Below, one piece after another: positions 1 through 8,326 of a stretch of 49,928 bases of DNA. Each line of letters opens with the position of its first letter. The stretch's first letter is position 1. The notes under the pieces are model-generated. The model worked only from the letters and a program-made list of their open reading frames with translations. It was not told the DNA's origin and did not search any database. Location of the stretch: the NCBI GenBank assembly GCA_024685535.1, contig JAIKVS010000011.1:1-49928 (forward strand). The letters are read 5' to 3'. Position numbers and translations under genes: made by a program. The DNA is from Oscillospiraceae bacterium (GTDB lineage Bacteria > Bacillota > Clostridia > Oscillospirales > Oscillospiraceae).

Positions 1-161
1 AAGCTGTAATTTATGATATCACAAGATATATTAAAAATATCACAGGAAATGTACTTAATCAAACTATTAACACGGTACTTAAAATATTTGTTTATTTGCT
101 ACAAAAAGAAAAACTAAACTTGTTTATAATAACGAATTGAAAAGTGCGGGGCCCAAAAAGA
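1..161. other. AT-rich intergenic stretch
   Basis: Very AT-rich sequence upstream of the peptide transporter operon. All frames close quickly and no gene end, tRNA or long inverted repeat is visible. It probably holds upstream promoter sequence only. Confidence 0.5.
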
Positions 162-190
162 TTGACTTTAAACTGCCAAATTGAGATAAT
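162..190 (+). promoter_or_regulatory. Sigma-A-type promoter of the peptide ABC transporter operon
   Basis: TTGACT, a 17-base spacer and GATAAT. The expected transcript start lies near 197, giving a leader of about 115 bases before the binding-protein gene. Confidence 0.65.
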
Positions 191-239
191 TAATCGAAAT
201 ATGACCATAGGAAATTTGTGCCTCTTTTTGCGCTTTTTC

Positions 240-293
240 CTGTCTGATTTTAGACAGCTAAAAGATATAATTTATTTTGATCGCAAAGCGATC
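240..293 (+). other. Two small leader hairpins before the binding-protein gene
   Basis: The leader carries CTGTCT-gattttt-type loop-AGACAG (240-257) and GATCGC-aaa-GCGATC (279-293). The second ends a few bases before the purine-rich ribosome binding region. They may stabilise the mRNA or affect initiation; no known riboswitch class is recognised. Confidence 0.4.
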
Positions 294-312
294 GAAGAAA
301 GGAAAACACAGA

Positions 313-1977
313 ATGAAAAAGTACCTCGCACTCCTCATCGCGCTGACGATGGTGTTTGCACTCTGCGCCTGTGGCCAGCAGCAGGCTGCACCGGCAGCCA
401 CTACCGGCACAGAATCTGCAGAACCTGCAGGCCAGACCACAGTTGAATTCGGTCAGGATGCCATGGCTGCAAATGAGAACGCCACCGTCACCGAGAAGCC
501 GGACCACATCCAGCCGGGCACCGAGTTCTCCTACTGGACGAACTACGACGTTCCCCTCTACTGCCCTTGGATCGACAACCGTGCTTCTGCTTTCCTCTGG
601 CAGGTCTATGATAACCTCGTTCTCCGCTACCACAGCGACATCACAGACCTTCGCCCCTGCCTTGCAGAGTCTTGGGATGTATCTGACGACTACACGCTCT
701 ATACTTTCCATATCCGTCAGGATGCCTACTTCTCCGACGGTGAGCAGGTCACTGCACATGCATTCGTCAACACCTGGGACAAAGCCACAAGCGAGTATCA
801 GGCCCGTTACTTCAACGTAGTTGATTACTACAAAGCCCTTGATGACTTTACCCTCGAGATCCAGCTGAAGGCTCCTAATGCTGCCTTCATGAACGACCTT
901 GTCTGCCAGCCCCACTGCGGCCCTGTCTCTCCGAAGGCTCTTGATGAGTTTGGTGCAGAGGACAACCGCTCCGCAGTCGGCTGCGGCCCCTATGTAGTTG
1001 AGAGCTACACCCCAGGCGAAGGCTTTGTCCTCAAGGCCAACACCAACTACTACAATGAGCTCAAGCAGCCCTCCATCGAGACAGTAAACATGGTACTCAT
1101 CCCCGAAGAGAACACCGCTCTTCTCGCACTCCAGAACAACGAGCTCGACTGCATGAACTTCGTCAGCATCCAGACCTACGAAGTTCTTGATGCAGCAGGC
1201 TGGAACATCCTCCGCATCAAAGACCGCTGCAACCCGTTCTGGGTCAACCCGTCTGTCAACCCGATATTCGAGAATGACGCAGTCCGTGCCGCTCTCTGCC
1301 ACATGATTGACTGGAATGAAGTTAACGAGCTGGCATACAACGGACTCTACGGAGTTCCAAACAGCCTCTATGACGGCCAGGGCGGATACCCCTATGGCGA
1401 TGACTACAGCTACGATCCCGAACTCGGTCTCCAGATCCTTGCTGATGCCGGCCTCAAGCCCGAAGATGTTAAGTTCACCATGCTTGCAGACCCAGACTTC
1501 ACAACCATTGAGACCGTTCTCGTTCAGATGTTCAATGACCTCGGACTAGTTAACGTCGGTTTCGAGACTCTCGACGGTGCTACCTGCTACGGAATGCTCA
1601 AGGGCGGCACCTATGAAGTCTTCCCCTGCCACAACGGTTACTCCGAAGAGTCCTGCCTCACTCCTTACACCATGGGCCTTGCCGGATCTGATATCCCGGG
1701 CACCGGCGCACAGCCTGTGCTCTTCATCAAGTGGATGGATGAAGAAGCCTTCAAGCAGGTTGAGGAATACTACCAGGCAGCTGTTGTTGCGCCTACCTAC
1801 GAGGAGTATGTTGAGAACGTTTCCAACATCACCCGTCTTGCCCAGGAGCAGCATGCTGCATTTGGCGGACTCTGCGTCACCCGTTTCTATGCCGTCAACA
1901 ATGAGATCAGCGGCGTATATCCCAGCCAGATCGGCGGTTATGTAGAGTTCTGCTACATGTACTCCAACGTCGGCTGA
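313..1977 (+). CDS. Peptide ABC transporter substrate-binding lipoprotein (SBP family 5)
   Basis: Extracellular solute-binding protein of the oligopeptide/dipeptide family. It captures peptides (or nickel or opine-type ligands in some relatives) and delivers them to the membrane permeases encoded downstream. The start at 313 gives a clean lipoprotein signal, MKKYLALL...FALCAC, with Cys20 as the likely lipidated residue. The 36 bases of ORF upstream lack signal character. The SBP_bac_5 pattern is clear in the first third (LAESWDVSDDYTLYTFHIR, then FSDGEQVTA). Length is 554 residues, normal for the family. The gene leads a five-gene importer operon and is followed by an attenuator hairpin, consistent with higher expression of the binding protein than of the membrane parts. 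Ligand specificity cannot be read from sequence. Confidence 0.93.
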   Translation: MKKYLALLIALTMVFALCACGQQQAAPAATTGTESAEPAGQTTVEFGQDAMAANENATVTEKPDHIQPGTEFSYWTNYDVPLYCPWIDNRASAFLWQVYDNLVLRYHSDITDLRPCLAESWDVSDDYTLYTFHIRQDAYFSDGEQVTAHAFVNTWDKATSEYQARYFNVVDYYKALDDFTLEIQLKAPNAAFMNDLVCQPHCGPVSPKALDEFGAEDNRSAVGCGPYVVESYTPGEGFVLKANTNYYNELKQPSIETVNMVLIPEENTALLALQNNELDCMNFVSIQTYEVLDAAGWNILRIKDRCNPFWVNPSVNPIFENDAVRAALCHMIDWNEVNELAYNGLYGVPNSLYDGQGGYPYGDDYSYDPELGLQILADAGLKPEDVKFTMLADPDFTTIETVLVQMFNDLGLVNVGFETLDGATCYGMLKGGTYEVFPCHNGYSEESCLTPYTMGLAGSDIPGTGAQPVLFIKWMDEEAFKQVEEYYQAAVVAPTYEEYVENVSNITRLAQEQHAAFGGLCVTRFYAVNNEISGVYPSQIGGYVEFCYMYSNVG

Positions 1978-2044
1978 TAATAGAGCTTAAGTTACTTACA
2001 GCATAAACAGACAATAGCATATACATATAAAGCACATACTTTTT

Positions 2045-2080
2045 GCGGAGCGGCGCTTAACCGCCGCTCCGCTTCTCTCT
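2045..2080 (+). terminator. Intra-operon attenuator/terminator hairpin
   Basis: Perfect 11-bp GC-rich stem GCGGAGCGGCG / CGCCGCTCCGC with a 6-base loop, followed by a pyrimidine tract ttctctctt. It lies between the binding protein and the first permease, where partial termination would set their ratio. The tract is not a pure T run, so leaky termination is likely. Confidence 0.65.
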
Positions 2081-2129
2081 TAAGAAAAAAGACCGGAAAA
2101 ACCGGGAATCAACCCGGCGGAGGTAAGAA

Positions 2130-3113
2130 ATGCTAAGATATACGATCAAGCGCATATTACTTATGCCTGTCCTGCTGCTGATAGTAGCACTTTTGATATA
2201 TCTTCTGCTGAACCTGAACGGTGCCGATCCGCTCCAGAATATGCTCCCTCAGGAATATACTCAGGAGCAGTATGATGCGCTGGCAGCCAAATACGGCCTC
2301 GACAAACCGATTTTGGTTCAGTATTTCAACTGGATCAAAGGGATATTGCACGGAGATCTGGGTATCTCATATAAAACGAGAGGCCCGGTGGGCGATGACG
2401 TGTTTTACCGCATCCCGATAAGCCTTAAAGTCGCCCTTATAACAACGGCAATAATGCTTTTGATTGGCTTACCAGTCGGAGTCATGTGTGCTGTGAAACA
2501 GTACACCGCTTTCGACGATATAACGAACGTAGTTTCTAAGTTCCTCGGAGCAGTGCCCAGTTTCTGGCTAGGCCTTATGCTCATGATCTGGTTCTCAGTC
2601 GGCCTTGGCTGGTTCCCGACCTATGGCATCAAGGAAGGTGCGAGAAGCTATGTACTCCCGATATTTACTCTTCTTCTGCCATTCCTTGCGCAGTTTATCC
2701 GTCAGGTACGCTCGGCAATGCTCGACTGCATCCGTCAGGATTACGTTCGCACTGCTCGAAGCAAAGGCGCCAGCGAGAGAAGGGTTATCTTCCATGAAGC
2801 GCTTAAGAACGCTATGCTTCCTATCATCACATTCGCAGGCGGTTGCTTTGCATCAATGATAGGCGGCGCCGTCACTGTTGAAAAGCTCTTTGCTATCCCG
2901 GGCATAGGTTACAAAGTCGTTGAAGCAATCAATACTCGCGACATACCTACGATGCTTGCCTGCGTCATGTTCCTTTCCATCCTGACGATAGTTGTACAGC
3001 TGCTGATCGACCTTTCATATGCGTTTATCGATCCGCGAGTACGCAGCACGTTCGTCAGTGTAAAGAAAAAGAAAAAAGCTCCCGCTAAAGCTGAGGAGGT
3101 GAAGGCTGCATGA
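2130..3113 (+). CDS. Peptide ABC transporter permease (OppB/DppB family)
   Basis: Inner-membrane permease of the BPD_transp_1 superfamily, 327 residues. It opens with a hydrophobic helix (MLRYTIKRILLMPVLLLIVALLIY), then shows the periplasmic loop LDKPILVQYFNWIKGILHGDLGIS typical of OppB/DppB. The EAA loop that contacts the ATPases is seen at DYVRTARSKGASERRVIFHEALKNA. It pairs with the next gene to form the heterodimeric channel. The ribosome binding site is GGCGGAGG. The stop overlaps the next start (ATGA), indicating translational coupling. A lysine-rich, Ala-rich tail follows the last helix. Confidence 0.93.
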   Translation: MLRYTIKRILLMPVLLLIVALLIYLLLNLNGADPLQNMLPQEYTQEQYDALAAKYGLDKPILVQYFNWIKGILHGDLGISYKTRGPVGDDVFYRIPISLKVALITTAIMLLIGLPVGVMCAVKQYTAFDDITNVVSKFLGAVPSFWLGLMLMIWFSVGLGWFPTYGIKEGARSYVLPIFTLLLPFLAQFIRQVRSAMLDCIRQDYVRTARSKGASERRVIFHEALKNAMLPIITFAGGCFASMIGGAVTVEKLFAIPGIGYKVVEAINTRDIPTMLACVMFLSILTIVVQLLIDLSYAFIDPRVRSTFVSVKKKKKAPAKAEEVKAA

Positions 3114-4009
3114 GTAAAACAAAAGCACCGCGTCTGAAGAAGAATTCTCAGGCTGCTGAAGTTTGGCAGAGCCTGATCCACAGACCTGCAGCTGTTATCG
3201 CCATGATAGGCTGCGCGATTATACTGTTTTTGGCCATCTTTGCAGATGTCATCGTTCCATATGACGTGGCTATAAGACAGTCCGGAAAGATCAAGCTTCT
3301 TGCTCCTATGACCACTGATATCTATGGTAAACTTCATCTTCTCGGTACAGACAACCTAGGCCGTGACATAACAGCCCGTGTTATCCACGGTGCACGTACC
3401 GCTATGGAGATCGGCTTGCTCTCGTCGATAATTTCACTGGTCATTTCCACGATCCTTGCCTGCCTCTGTGCAATGCTTGGCGGCTGGGTAGATAACATAA
3501 TAATGAGAATAGTTGACGTTATAAGCTGCGTTCCCGGCATGGTCGTTGCTCTGGCTATATGTGCAGCCCTTGGTAACGGTATACCGCAGTTGCTGGTCGC
3601 ACTGACGATATCATCGTTGCCGATGCACATCAAGATGATACGTTCAGTCGCGCTTACAGTAGCAAAGAAGGACTTCGTTGAGTCTGCAGTTGCTCTGGGT
3701 GCCAATCCCTGGTACATAATGGTCAAACATCTTGTGCCGAACCTTGCGTCAGTTATTCTTATTAACGGAACAGCACAGGTCTCTATAAACATTATGCAGG
3801 GTGCAACGCTCGGCTTCATCGGACTCGGTGTCAAGGCACCTACTCCTGAATGGGGCACGATGCTTGCCAACGGCCTTTCCTACACCATGAAAAACCAGTA
3901 CATGGTCTATATCCCCGGCATAGTGCTCTGTCTTGCGGCATTGAGCATCAACACACTGGGCGACTGCCTGCGTGACGCTCTTGACCCGCAGCTCAAGGGC
4001 AAGGCATAA
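3110..4009 (+). CDS. Peptide ABC transporter permease (OppC/DppC family)
   Basis: Second permease of the peptide importer, 299 residues. The N-terminus has the OppC_N-type helix followed by HLLGTDNLGRDITARVIHGAR, a hallmark of OppC/DppC. The EAA loop is DFVESAVALGANPWYIMVKHLVPN, and a strongly conserved segment GATLGFIGLGVKAPTPEWG follows. The start overlaps the upstream stop by four bases and is preceded by GAGGAGGTG. It forms the translocation channel with the preceding permease. Confidence 0.93.
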   Translation: MSKTKAPRLKKNSQAAEVWQSLIHRPAAVIAMIGCAIILFLAIFADVIVPYDVAIRQSGKIKLLAPMTTDIYGKLHLLGTDNLGRDITARVIHGARTAMEIGLLSSIISLVISTILACLCAMLGGWVDNIIMRIVDVISCVPGMVVALAICAALGNGIPQLLVALTISSLPMHIKMIRSVALTVAKKDFVESAVALGANPWYIMVKHLVPNLASVILINGTAQVSINIMQGATLGFIGLGVKAPTPEWGTMLANGLSYTMKNQYMVYIPGIVLCLAALSINTLGDCLRDALDPQLKGKA

Positions 4010-4021
4010 GGAGGTACTGAC

Positions 4022-5005
4022 ATGAGTGAAAAGCTTTTAGAAATAAAAGACCTGTCGGTCCGCTATACTACTGACGGCGTCATTTCCAGAGCCGTCAACC
4101 ACCTGAACCTTGATCTTGACAAGGGCGAAGTTCTTGGACTCGTTGGAGAAACCGGCGCCGGTAAGACCACCACAGCACTTACTATCCTTAGACTACTCCC
4201 GAAGTATACCTCCGAAGTCGATGGTGAAGTTTTCTTTGAGGGAAAGGATATCCTCAAGCTCTCCGAAAAAGAGGTACGTGATATCCGCGGACAGAAGATC
4301 TCGATGATCTTCCAGGATCCTATGACTTCTCTGAATCCGGTCTATACGGTAGGCGAGCAGATTGCTGATGTTATCCGCTTCCATAATGACAACATGAGCA
4401 AGGCAGCTGTTGAAGCCCGTGTCGATGAGATGCTCAAGCTGGTCGGCATTCCTCCTCAGAGAAAGACTGAGTTCCCGCACCAGTTCTCCGGCGGCATGAA
4501 GCAGCGTGTCATGATAGCCATAGCTCTTGCCTGCAACCCCGAGCTCCTGATAGCTGACGAGCCCACTACGGCTCTCGACGTTACAATTCAGGCTCAGGTT
4601 ATAAAGATGATGAGGAACCTCCAGAAAGAACTCAATACCGCTGTTATACTCATCACTCATGACCTCGGCATTGTTGCCAACTTCTGCGACAAGGTCGCCA
4701 TTATGTACGGTGGTGAGATCGTTGAGAGTGGCACTCTTGAAGAAGTATTCGACAAGAGCACTATTCACCATCCCTATACGATCGGATTGTTCGGCTCATT
4801 GCCGAACATCACCGAGCGCACCAGCAGACTTACACCAATAATGGGACTTACTCCGCACCCATCGGAGCTTCCTGAAGGCTGCAAATTCCATCCCCGTTGC
4901 CCGCAATGCATGGAAGTCTGCAAAACCGGAGACAACCCGCCGAAGATCGATAACGGCGGAACTCATGTGATCCAGTGCCATCTGTATGCTGAAAAGGAGG
5001 CATGA
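4022..5005 (+). CDS. Peptide ABC transporter ATP-binding protein (OppD/DppD family)
   Basis: ATPase subunit of 327 residues energising peptide import. Walker A is [12 protein letters not shown], the Q-loop is [14 protein letters not shown], the signature is [12 protein letters not shown], Walker B is [12 protein letters not shown] and the H-loop is [11 protein letters not shown]. The C-terminal oligo_HPY extension with clustered cysteines ([15 protein letters not shown]) may bind an Fe-S cluster, as seen in some OppD/DppD proteins. A good AGGAGG site precedes the ATG. Its stop is fused to the reading region of the next gene. Confidence 0.94.
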   Translation: MSEKLLEIKDLSVRYTTDGVISRAVNHLNLDLDKGEVLGLVGETGAGKTTTALTILRLLPKYTSEVDGEVFFEGKDILKLSEKEVRDIRGQKISMIFQDPMTSLNPVYTVGEQIADVIRFHNDNMSKAAVEARVDEMLKLVGIPPQRKTEFPHQFSGGMKQRVMIAIALACNPELLIADEPTTALDVTIQAQVIKMMRNLQKELNTAVILITHDLGIVANFCDKVAIMYGGEIVESGTLEEVFDKSTIHHPYTIGLFGSLPNITERTSRLTPIMGLTPHPSELPEGCKFHPRCPQCMEVCKTGDNPPKIDNGGTHVIQCHLYAEKEA

Positions 5006-5007
5006 AA

Positions 5008-5970
5008 ATGAGTGAAGAAAGAAAAGTCCTTCTTGAGGTAGATCATCTTAAAAAGTATTTCGATACTCCGAGAGGAATGCTCCATGCCGTTGATGATGTC
5101 ACTTTCCAAATCGAGGAAGGAAAGACACTCGGAGTCGTTGGTGAATCCGGATGCGGTAAATCCACGTTGGGCAGGACTATACTCAGACTGTTACCCTCGA
5201 CAGATGGCAAGATCATCTTTAATGGTGAGGATATCACCCATGTCGACAGCAGCAGGATGCTTGCACTCCGCCGTGATATGCAGATAATCTTCCAGGATCC
5301 GTTTTCCTCCCTCGACCCGAAGATGACGGTCTCTCAGATTATTGAGGAGCCTTTGAAGATCCACAAGATCTATAAGAACAAGGCTGAGCGCATGGAAAGA
5401 GTCAAGGAACTTATGAGCATAGTCGGTCTGGACGAGAGATATGTCATGACCTACCCGCATGAGCTCGACGGAGGCCGCCGCCAGAGGATAGGCGTTGCAC
5501 GCGCCCTTGCCCTGAACCCGAAGTTCATCATATGCGACGAGCCTGTCTCTGCACTCGACGTTTCCATTCAGGCCCAGATACTGAACCTCATGATGGACCT
5601 GAAGGATAGCATGGGCCTTACCTATATCTTCATCACGCATGATCTTTCCGTAGTTAAACACATAAGTGATGATATCCTGGTGCTTTACCTGGGTAAGATG
5701 GTAGAGATGACAGATTCCGATACCCTCTTCGACAAACCGCTCCATCCTTATACGAAGGCTCTGCTCACCGCCATCCCGGTGCCTGATGCATCCTATAAAG
5801 GCAAGGAAGCTGAGGTCATGAAGGGTGAGGTTACATCTCCTATCGAACCGCCTCCCGGATGCCGTTTTGCAGCCCGTTGCCCGCTGGCAAGCGAGAGATG
5901 TTTAAAGGAATCACCCGAATTCAAAGAGGTAGAACCGAATCATTTTGTTGCCTGCCACCTATACGATTAA
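5008..5970 (+). CDS. Peptide ABC transporter ATP-binding protein (OppF/DppF family)
   Basis: Second ATPase of the importer, 320 residues from the ATG at 5008. I prefer this start over 5002 because AGGAGG (4995-5000) sits 7 bases from it but only one base from the earlier ATG. Walker A is GESGCGKSTLG, Walker B is FIICDEPVSALD and the H-loop is IFITHDLSVVK. The ABC signature reads LDGGRRQRIG instead of LSGGQ, so the usual serine is aspartate. The rest of the site is intact and some OppF relatives may share this variant. The C-terminus has the oligo_HPY cysteine cluster (GCRFAARCPLASERC). It is the last gene of the operon and is followed by a long terminator. Confidence 0.93.
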   Translation: MSEERKVLLEVDHLKKYFDTPRGMLHAVDDVTFQIEEGKTLGVVGESGCGKSTLGRTILRLLPSTDGKIIFNGEDITHVDSSRMLALRRDMQIIFQDPFSSLDPKMTVSQIIEEPLKIHKIYKNKAERMERVKELMSIVGLDERYVMTYPHELDGGRRQRIGVARALALNPKFIICDEPVSALDVSIQAQILNLMMDLKDSMGLTYIFITHDLSVVKHISDDILVLYLGKMVEMTDSDTLFDKPLHPYTKALLTAIPVPDASYKGKEAEVMKGEVTSPIEPPPGCRFAARCPLASERCLKESPEFKEVEPNHFVACHLYD

Positions 5971-5980
5971 TAACCCATAT

Positions 5981-6028
5981 CAGTATTAGAAAGAACCCGT
6001 CTGGAAAGACGGGTTCTTTCTAATACTG
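5981..6028 (+). terminator. Long perfect hairpin ending the peptide transporter operon
   Basis: A 22-bp perfect stem (cagtattagaaagaacccgt.. and its complement) closed by a GGAA tetraloop. The descending arm is U-rich (ttctttct), which also fits an intrinsic terminator with extended base pairing. No clean T run follows the whole stem. Confidence 0.75.
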
Positions 6029-6094
6029 ATTCTGCTTGCCAATATATGAGGAGATTGTTTATAATCAGTTATCAACAAAGAGGGAAGATGTACC

Positions 6095-6568
6095 ATGGCC
6101 AAAGTAGAAAAGACAAATGTGATGCGGATTCTGGACAGCAAGAAGGTTTTATACGTAATCCATTACTATGGTAATACTGATGCTGTGAGTGGAACGGACG
6201 TTGCTGCGGTGCTTGGCGAAGCACCTGAAAAGGTTTTTAAAACACTTGTAACAGTGGGCAGATCAAAGCAGCATTATGTATTTATTATACCCGTAGAGAA
6301 AGAACTTGATCTTAAGAAAGCGGCCTCTGCTGCAGGAGAGAAAAGCATCGAAATGATAAAGTCAAAGGAACTTCTCCCACTCACAGGATATGTTCACGGA
6401 GGCTGTTCGCCAATCGGAATGAAGAAACAGTTCCCCACTTTTATGGATGAGAGTGCGCAGCTCCGTGATACTGTGTGCATCAGTGCTGGAAAGATCGGTT
6501 ATCAGGTGGAACTTGCACCTGATATGCTGTCAGTTATGATCCCGCTGAGCTTCAGCGATCTTACTTGA
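6095..6568 (+). CDS. ybaK: Cys-tRNA(Pro)/Cys-tRNA(Cys) deacylase, YbaK/EbsC family
   Basis: Cytoplasmic tRNA-editing enzyme of 157 residues, predicted to hydrolyse Cys-tRNA(Pro) formed by prolyl-tRNA synthetase misacylation. It is recognised from the YbaK fold signature: an N-terminal helix and strand, then VFKTLVTVGRSKQHYVFIIPVEKELDLKKAA, and the conserved GGCSPIGMKKQFPTF loop near residue 105. The length matches single-domain YbaK. The start is preceded by a purine-rich AGAGGGAAG site. It has its own short upstream region after the peptide operon terminator, and is followed closely by a SLOG-family gene, probably cotranscribed. Confidence 0.9.
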   Translation: MAKVEKTNVMRILDSKKVLYVIHYYGNTDAVSGTDVAAVLGEAPEKVFKTLVTVGRSKQHYVFIIPVEKELDLKKAASAAGEKSIEMIKSKELLPLTGYVHGGCSPIGMKKQFPTFMDESAQLRDTVCISAGKIGYQVELAPDMLSVMIPLSFSDLT

Positions 6569-6586
6569 GAATGGAGCCGGTTCGAT

Positions 6587-7069
6587 ATGTTAAGTTTTGA
6601 ACACAGGGATGTGACCTGCTGTTTCACTGGTCACAGGCCGCAGAAGCTCCACCAGCCTGAGTCTGAGATTCGGGAAGGACTGGAAAAGGCTGTGCTGCGG
6701 GCATATGATGACGGCTTCAGATACTTCATCACTGGAATGGCAATGGGGGTAGATATATGGGCAGGCGAAGCGGTATTAAAGCTTAAGGGTGAACATCCTG
6801 AGATTCAGCTTATAGCTGCAGTACCTTATCCGGGGCAGGAAAAGAATTTTCCTTATGAATGGAAGCTCAGCTATGCGGAGCTTCTTGAAAAGTGCGATCA
6901 GGCCGAAATCTTATCCGATAGATATCAGAAAGGTGCATTCCATCTGAGGGACCGCTGGATGGTGAATCATAGCAGCATGATCATCGCAGTATATAACGGG
7001 GAACCGGGGGGCACTGCCATGACTATATCATATGCGAAAAAGGAAAGCCTCGAGCTGAGAGGTATATAG
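6587..7069 (+). CDS. SLOG-family protein (DUF1273/YpsA-like)
   Basis: A 160-residue protein with a Rossmann-type SLOG fold. The N-terminal strand ends in CCFTGHRPQKL, followed by FITGMAMGVDIWAGEAVL, which is the glycine-rich nucleotide or ligand-binding loop of DUF1273/YpsA proteins. The C-terminal half has NHSSMIIAVYNGEPGGTAMTI, also diagnostic. Members are predicted to bind nucleotide-type ligands; in Bacillus YpsA affects cell division, but the biochemical role is unsettled. The gene starts 18 bases after ybaK, with a modest GGAG site. Calling it a SLOG protein is secure; the function is not. Confidence 0.85.
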   Translation: MLSFEHRDVTCCFTGHRPQKLHQPESEIREGLEKAVLRAYDDGFRYFITGMAMGVDIWAGEAVLKLKGEHPEIQLIAAVPYPGQEKNFPYEWKLSYAELLEKCDQAEILSDRYQKGAFHLRDRWMVNHSSMIIAVYNGEPGGTAMTISYAKKESLELRGI

Positions 7070-7140
7070 AGAAGGGCCGGGCAAACAGTACGGCTTGAGT
7101 TTAAATAAATTACGTAAACTAAAATATGTAAACGAATGGG

Positions 7141-7167
7141 GCGGGCATGTATCTGAAGAATGCCCGC
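7141..7167. other. Small inverted repeat in the ybaK-slog / pta intergenic region
   Basis: GCGGGCAT and ATGCCCGC form an 8-bp stem with an 11-base loop. No T run follows on the plus strand. It may be a weak terminator for the upstream pair or a binding site ahead of the next promoter. Confidence 0.4.
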
Positions 7168-7205
7168 AAATGCTCTGAACAGGCGGCTTTTAGGGTACAT
7201 ATTTC

Positions 7206-7234
7206 TTGACAATACCGCGGCTATTATTTAAAAT
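7206..7234 (+). promoter_or_regulatory. Near-consensus sigma-A promoter for the acyltransferase-thiolase-ACP operon
   Basis: TTGACA, exactly 17 bases, then TAAAAT. This is the best promoter in the window and predicts strong expression. The start site would be near 7241, about 55 bases before the first gene. Confidence 0.8.
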
Positions 7235-7296
7235 ATATTGTACAAATTAATAATGTTGGAAAAACCCTGAAAACAATAAAGGAGAATACACGGTCT

Positions 7297-8313
7297 ATGG
7301 ATATCATGGAAAAAATCTATGCCCAGGCTGCAGCGGATCCCCAGAGAATAGCGTTTCCCGAAGCCACCGATCAGAAGATCCTTCAGGCGGCCAGAGAATG
7401 CTGCGACAAGGGACTTATCATCCCCGTGCTTGTTGGAGATGTCACGCAGATACGCTCTGCTGCGTCTGAATTCGGCATAGGACTTGATGGAATGGAGTTT
7501 TTTGACACTGCAGATTCTGCAGCTGTAGAGTCTCTTGTTTCCGAATATGCCCAGCATAATGACAGCCTCTCCGAGAAAGCCCTTGCCAAGAGAGCCGCGC
7601 GCGACAGCATGTATCCGGCGCTTTATCTTCTTGAGGTGGGCAAGGTCGATGCGATGTTTGCCGGCATGACGCATACCACAGGTGATGTCATTCAGGCAGG
7701 TATGCTCATAATCGGCCTTGAAGACGGCATCATTACTCCGTCCTCTGTCGGTATTGCAAAGATCCCAGGCTTCAATGGCTCAGAAGGAGATCTCCTCTGC
7801 TTCGGCGATTCCGCAGTCTGCGTGAACCCGAGCCCGGAGGAGCTTGCATCCATAGCTCTTGCAGCATGCGACACGGTAAGAGACCTTCTTGACTGGGATC
7901 CCAGATGCGCCATGCTTTCCTACTCAACTGACGGCTCAGCTGAAAGCCCGTTGGTGGACAAGGTCCGTCAGGCTATTGCAATTGCTCACGAGGCCAGACC
8001 CGAGTATAAGATCGACGGTGAGTTCCAGCTCGATGCCGCTATAGATCCGCGCGTTGCCGCAAAGAAGGTGAAGAGGGAAAGCGAAGTTGCCGGCAAGGCC
8101 AATATCGTTATCTGGCCGGACCTCAATGTCGGCAATATCGGTGTTAAGCTTGTGCAGTTCTTCTCCCATGCTGATGCCTACGGTCCTCTGCTCCAGGGCT
8201 TCCGCAAGATAGTCTGTGATTGCTCCAGAAGCGCTCCTGTCTCAGAGCTCATGGGCAATATCGTAATGGCGGCAGTCCGTGCACAGAGCAAGAAAAAGCT
8301 GAATAATTTTTGA
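7297..8313 (+). CDS. Phosphate acetyl/acyltransferase (Pta/EutD family)
   Basis: Cytoplasmic enzyme of 338 residues expected to interconvert acyl-CoA plus phosphate with acyl-phosphate plus CoA, the step before ATP formation by acetate kinase. Family features are IAFPEATDQKILQAA at the N-terminus, the conserved core VDAMFAGMTHTTGDVIQAG, and the C-terminal LDAAIDPRVAAKK and FPDLN-like WPDLNVGNIGVKLVQ. The length matches the short Pta type without the N-terminal DRTGG/P-loop domain. No acetate kinase gene lies beside it. Instead it is first in an operon with a thiolase and an OB-fold/ACP fusion, so its substrate may be an acyl group released by that thiolase. Acetyl specificity is assumed from the family and not proved. 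Confidence 0.85.
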   Translation: MDIMEKIYAQAAADPQRIAFPEATDQKILQAARECCDKGLIIPVLVGDVTQIRSAASEFGIGLDGMEFFDTADSAAVESLVSEYAQHNDSLSEKALAKRAARDSMYPALYLLEVGKVDAMFAGMTHTTGDVIQAGMLIIGLEDGIITPSSVGIAKIPGFNGSEGDLLCFGDSAVCVNPSPEELASIALAACDTVRDLLDWDPRCAMLSYSTDGSAESPLVDKVRQAIAIAHEARPEYKIDGEFQLDAAIDPRVAAKKVKRESEVAGKANIVIWPDLNVGNIGVKLVQFFSHADAYGPLLQGFRKIVCDCSRSAPVSELMGNIVMAAVRAQSKKKLNNF

Positions 8314-8326
8314 TGGAGGATAATAA

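Noticed and set aside
250-1302. 350-residue ORF on the minus strand
   Set aside because: Exactly antisense to the peptide-binding lipoprotein, with no family features; its length follows from the codon bias of the real gene.
7297-8313. Phosphate butyryltransferase (ptb) as the name of the acyltransferase
   Set aside because: The motifs fit the Pta/EutD branch better and no butyrate kinase is adjacent, so I left the substrate open.
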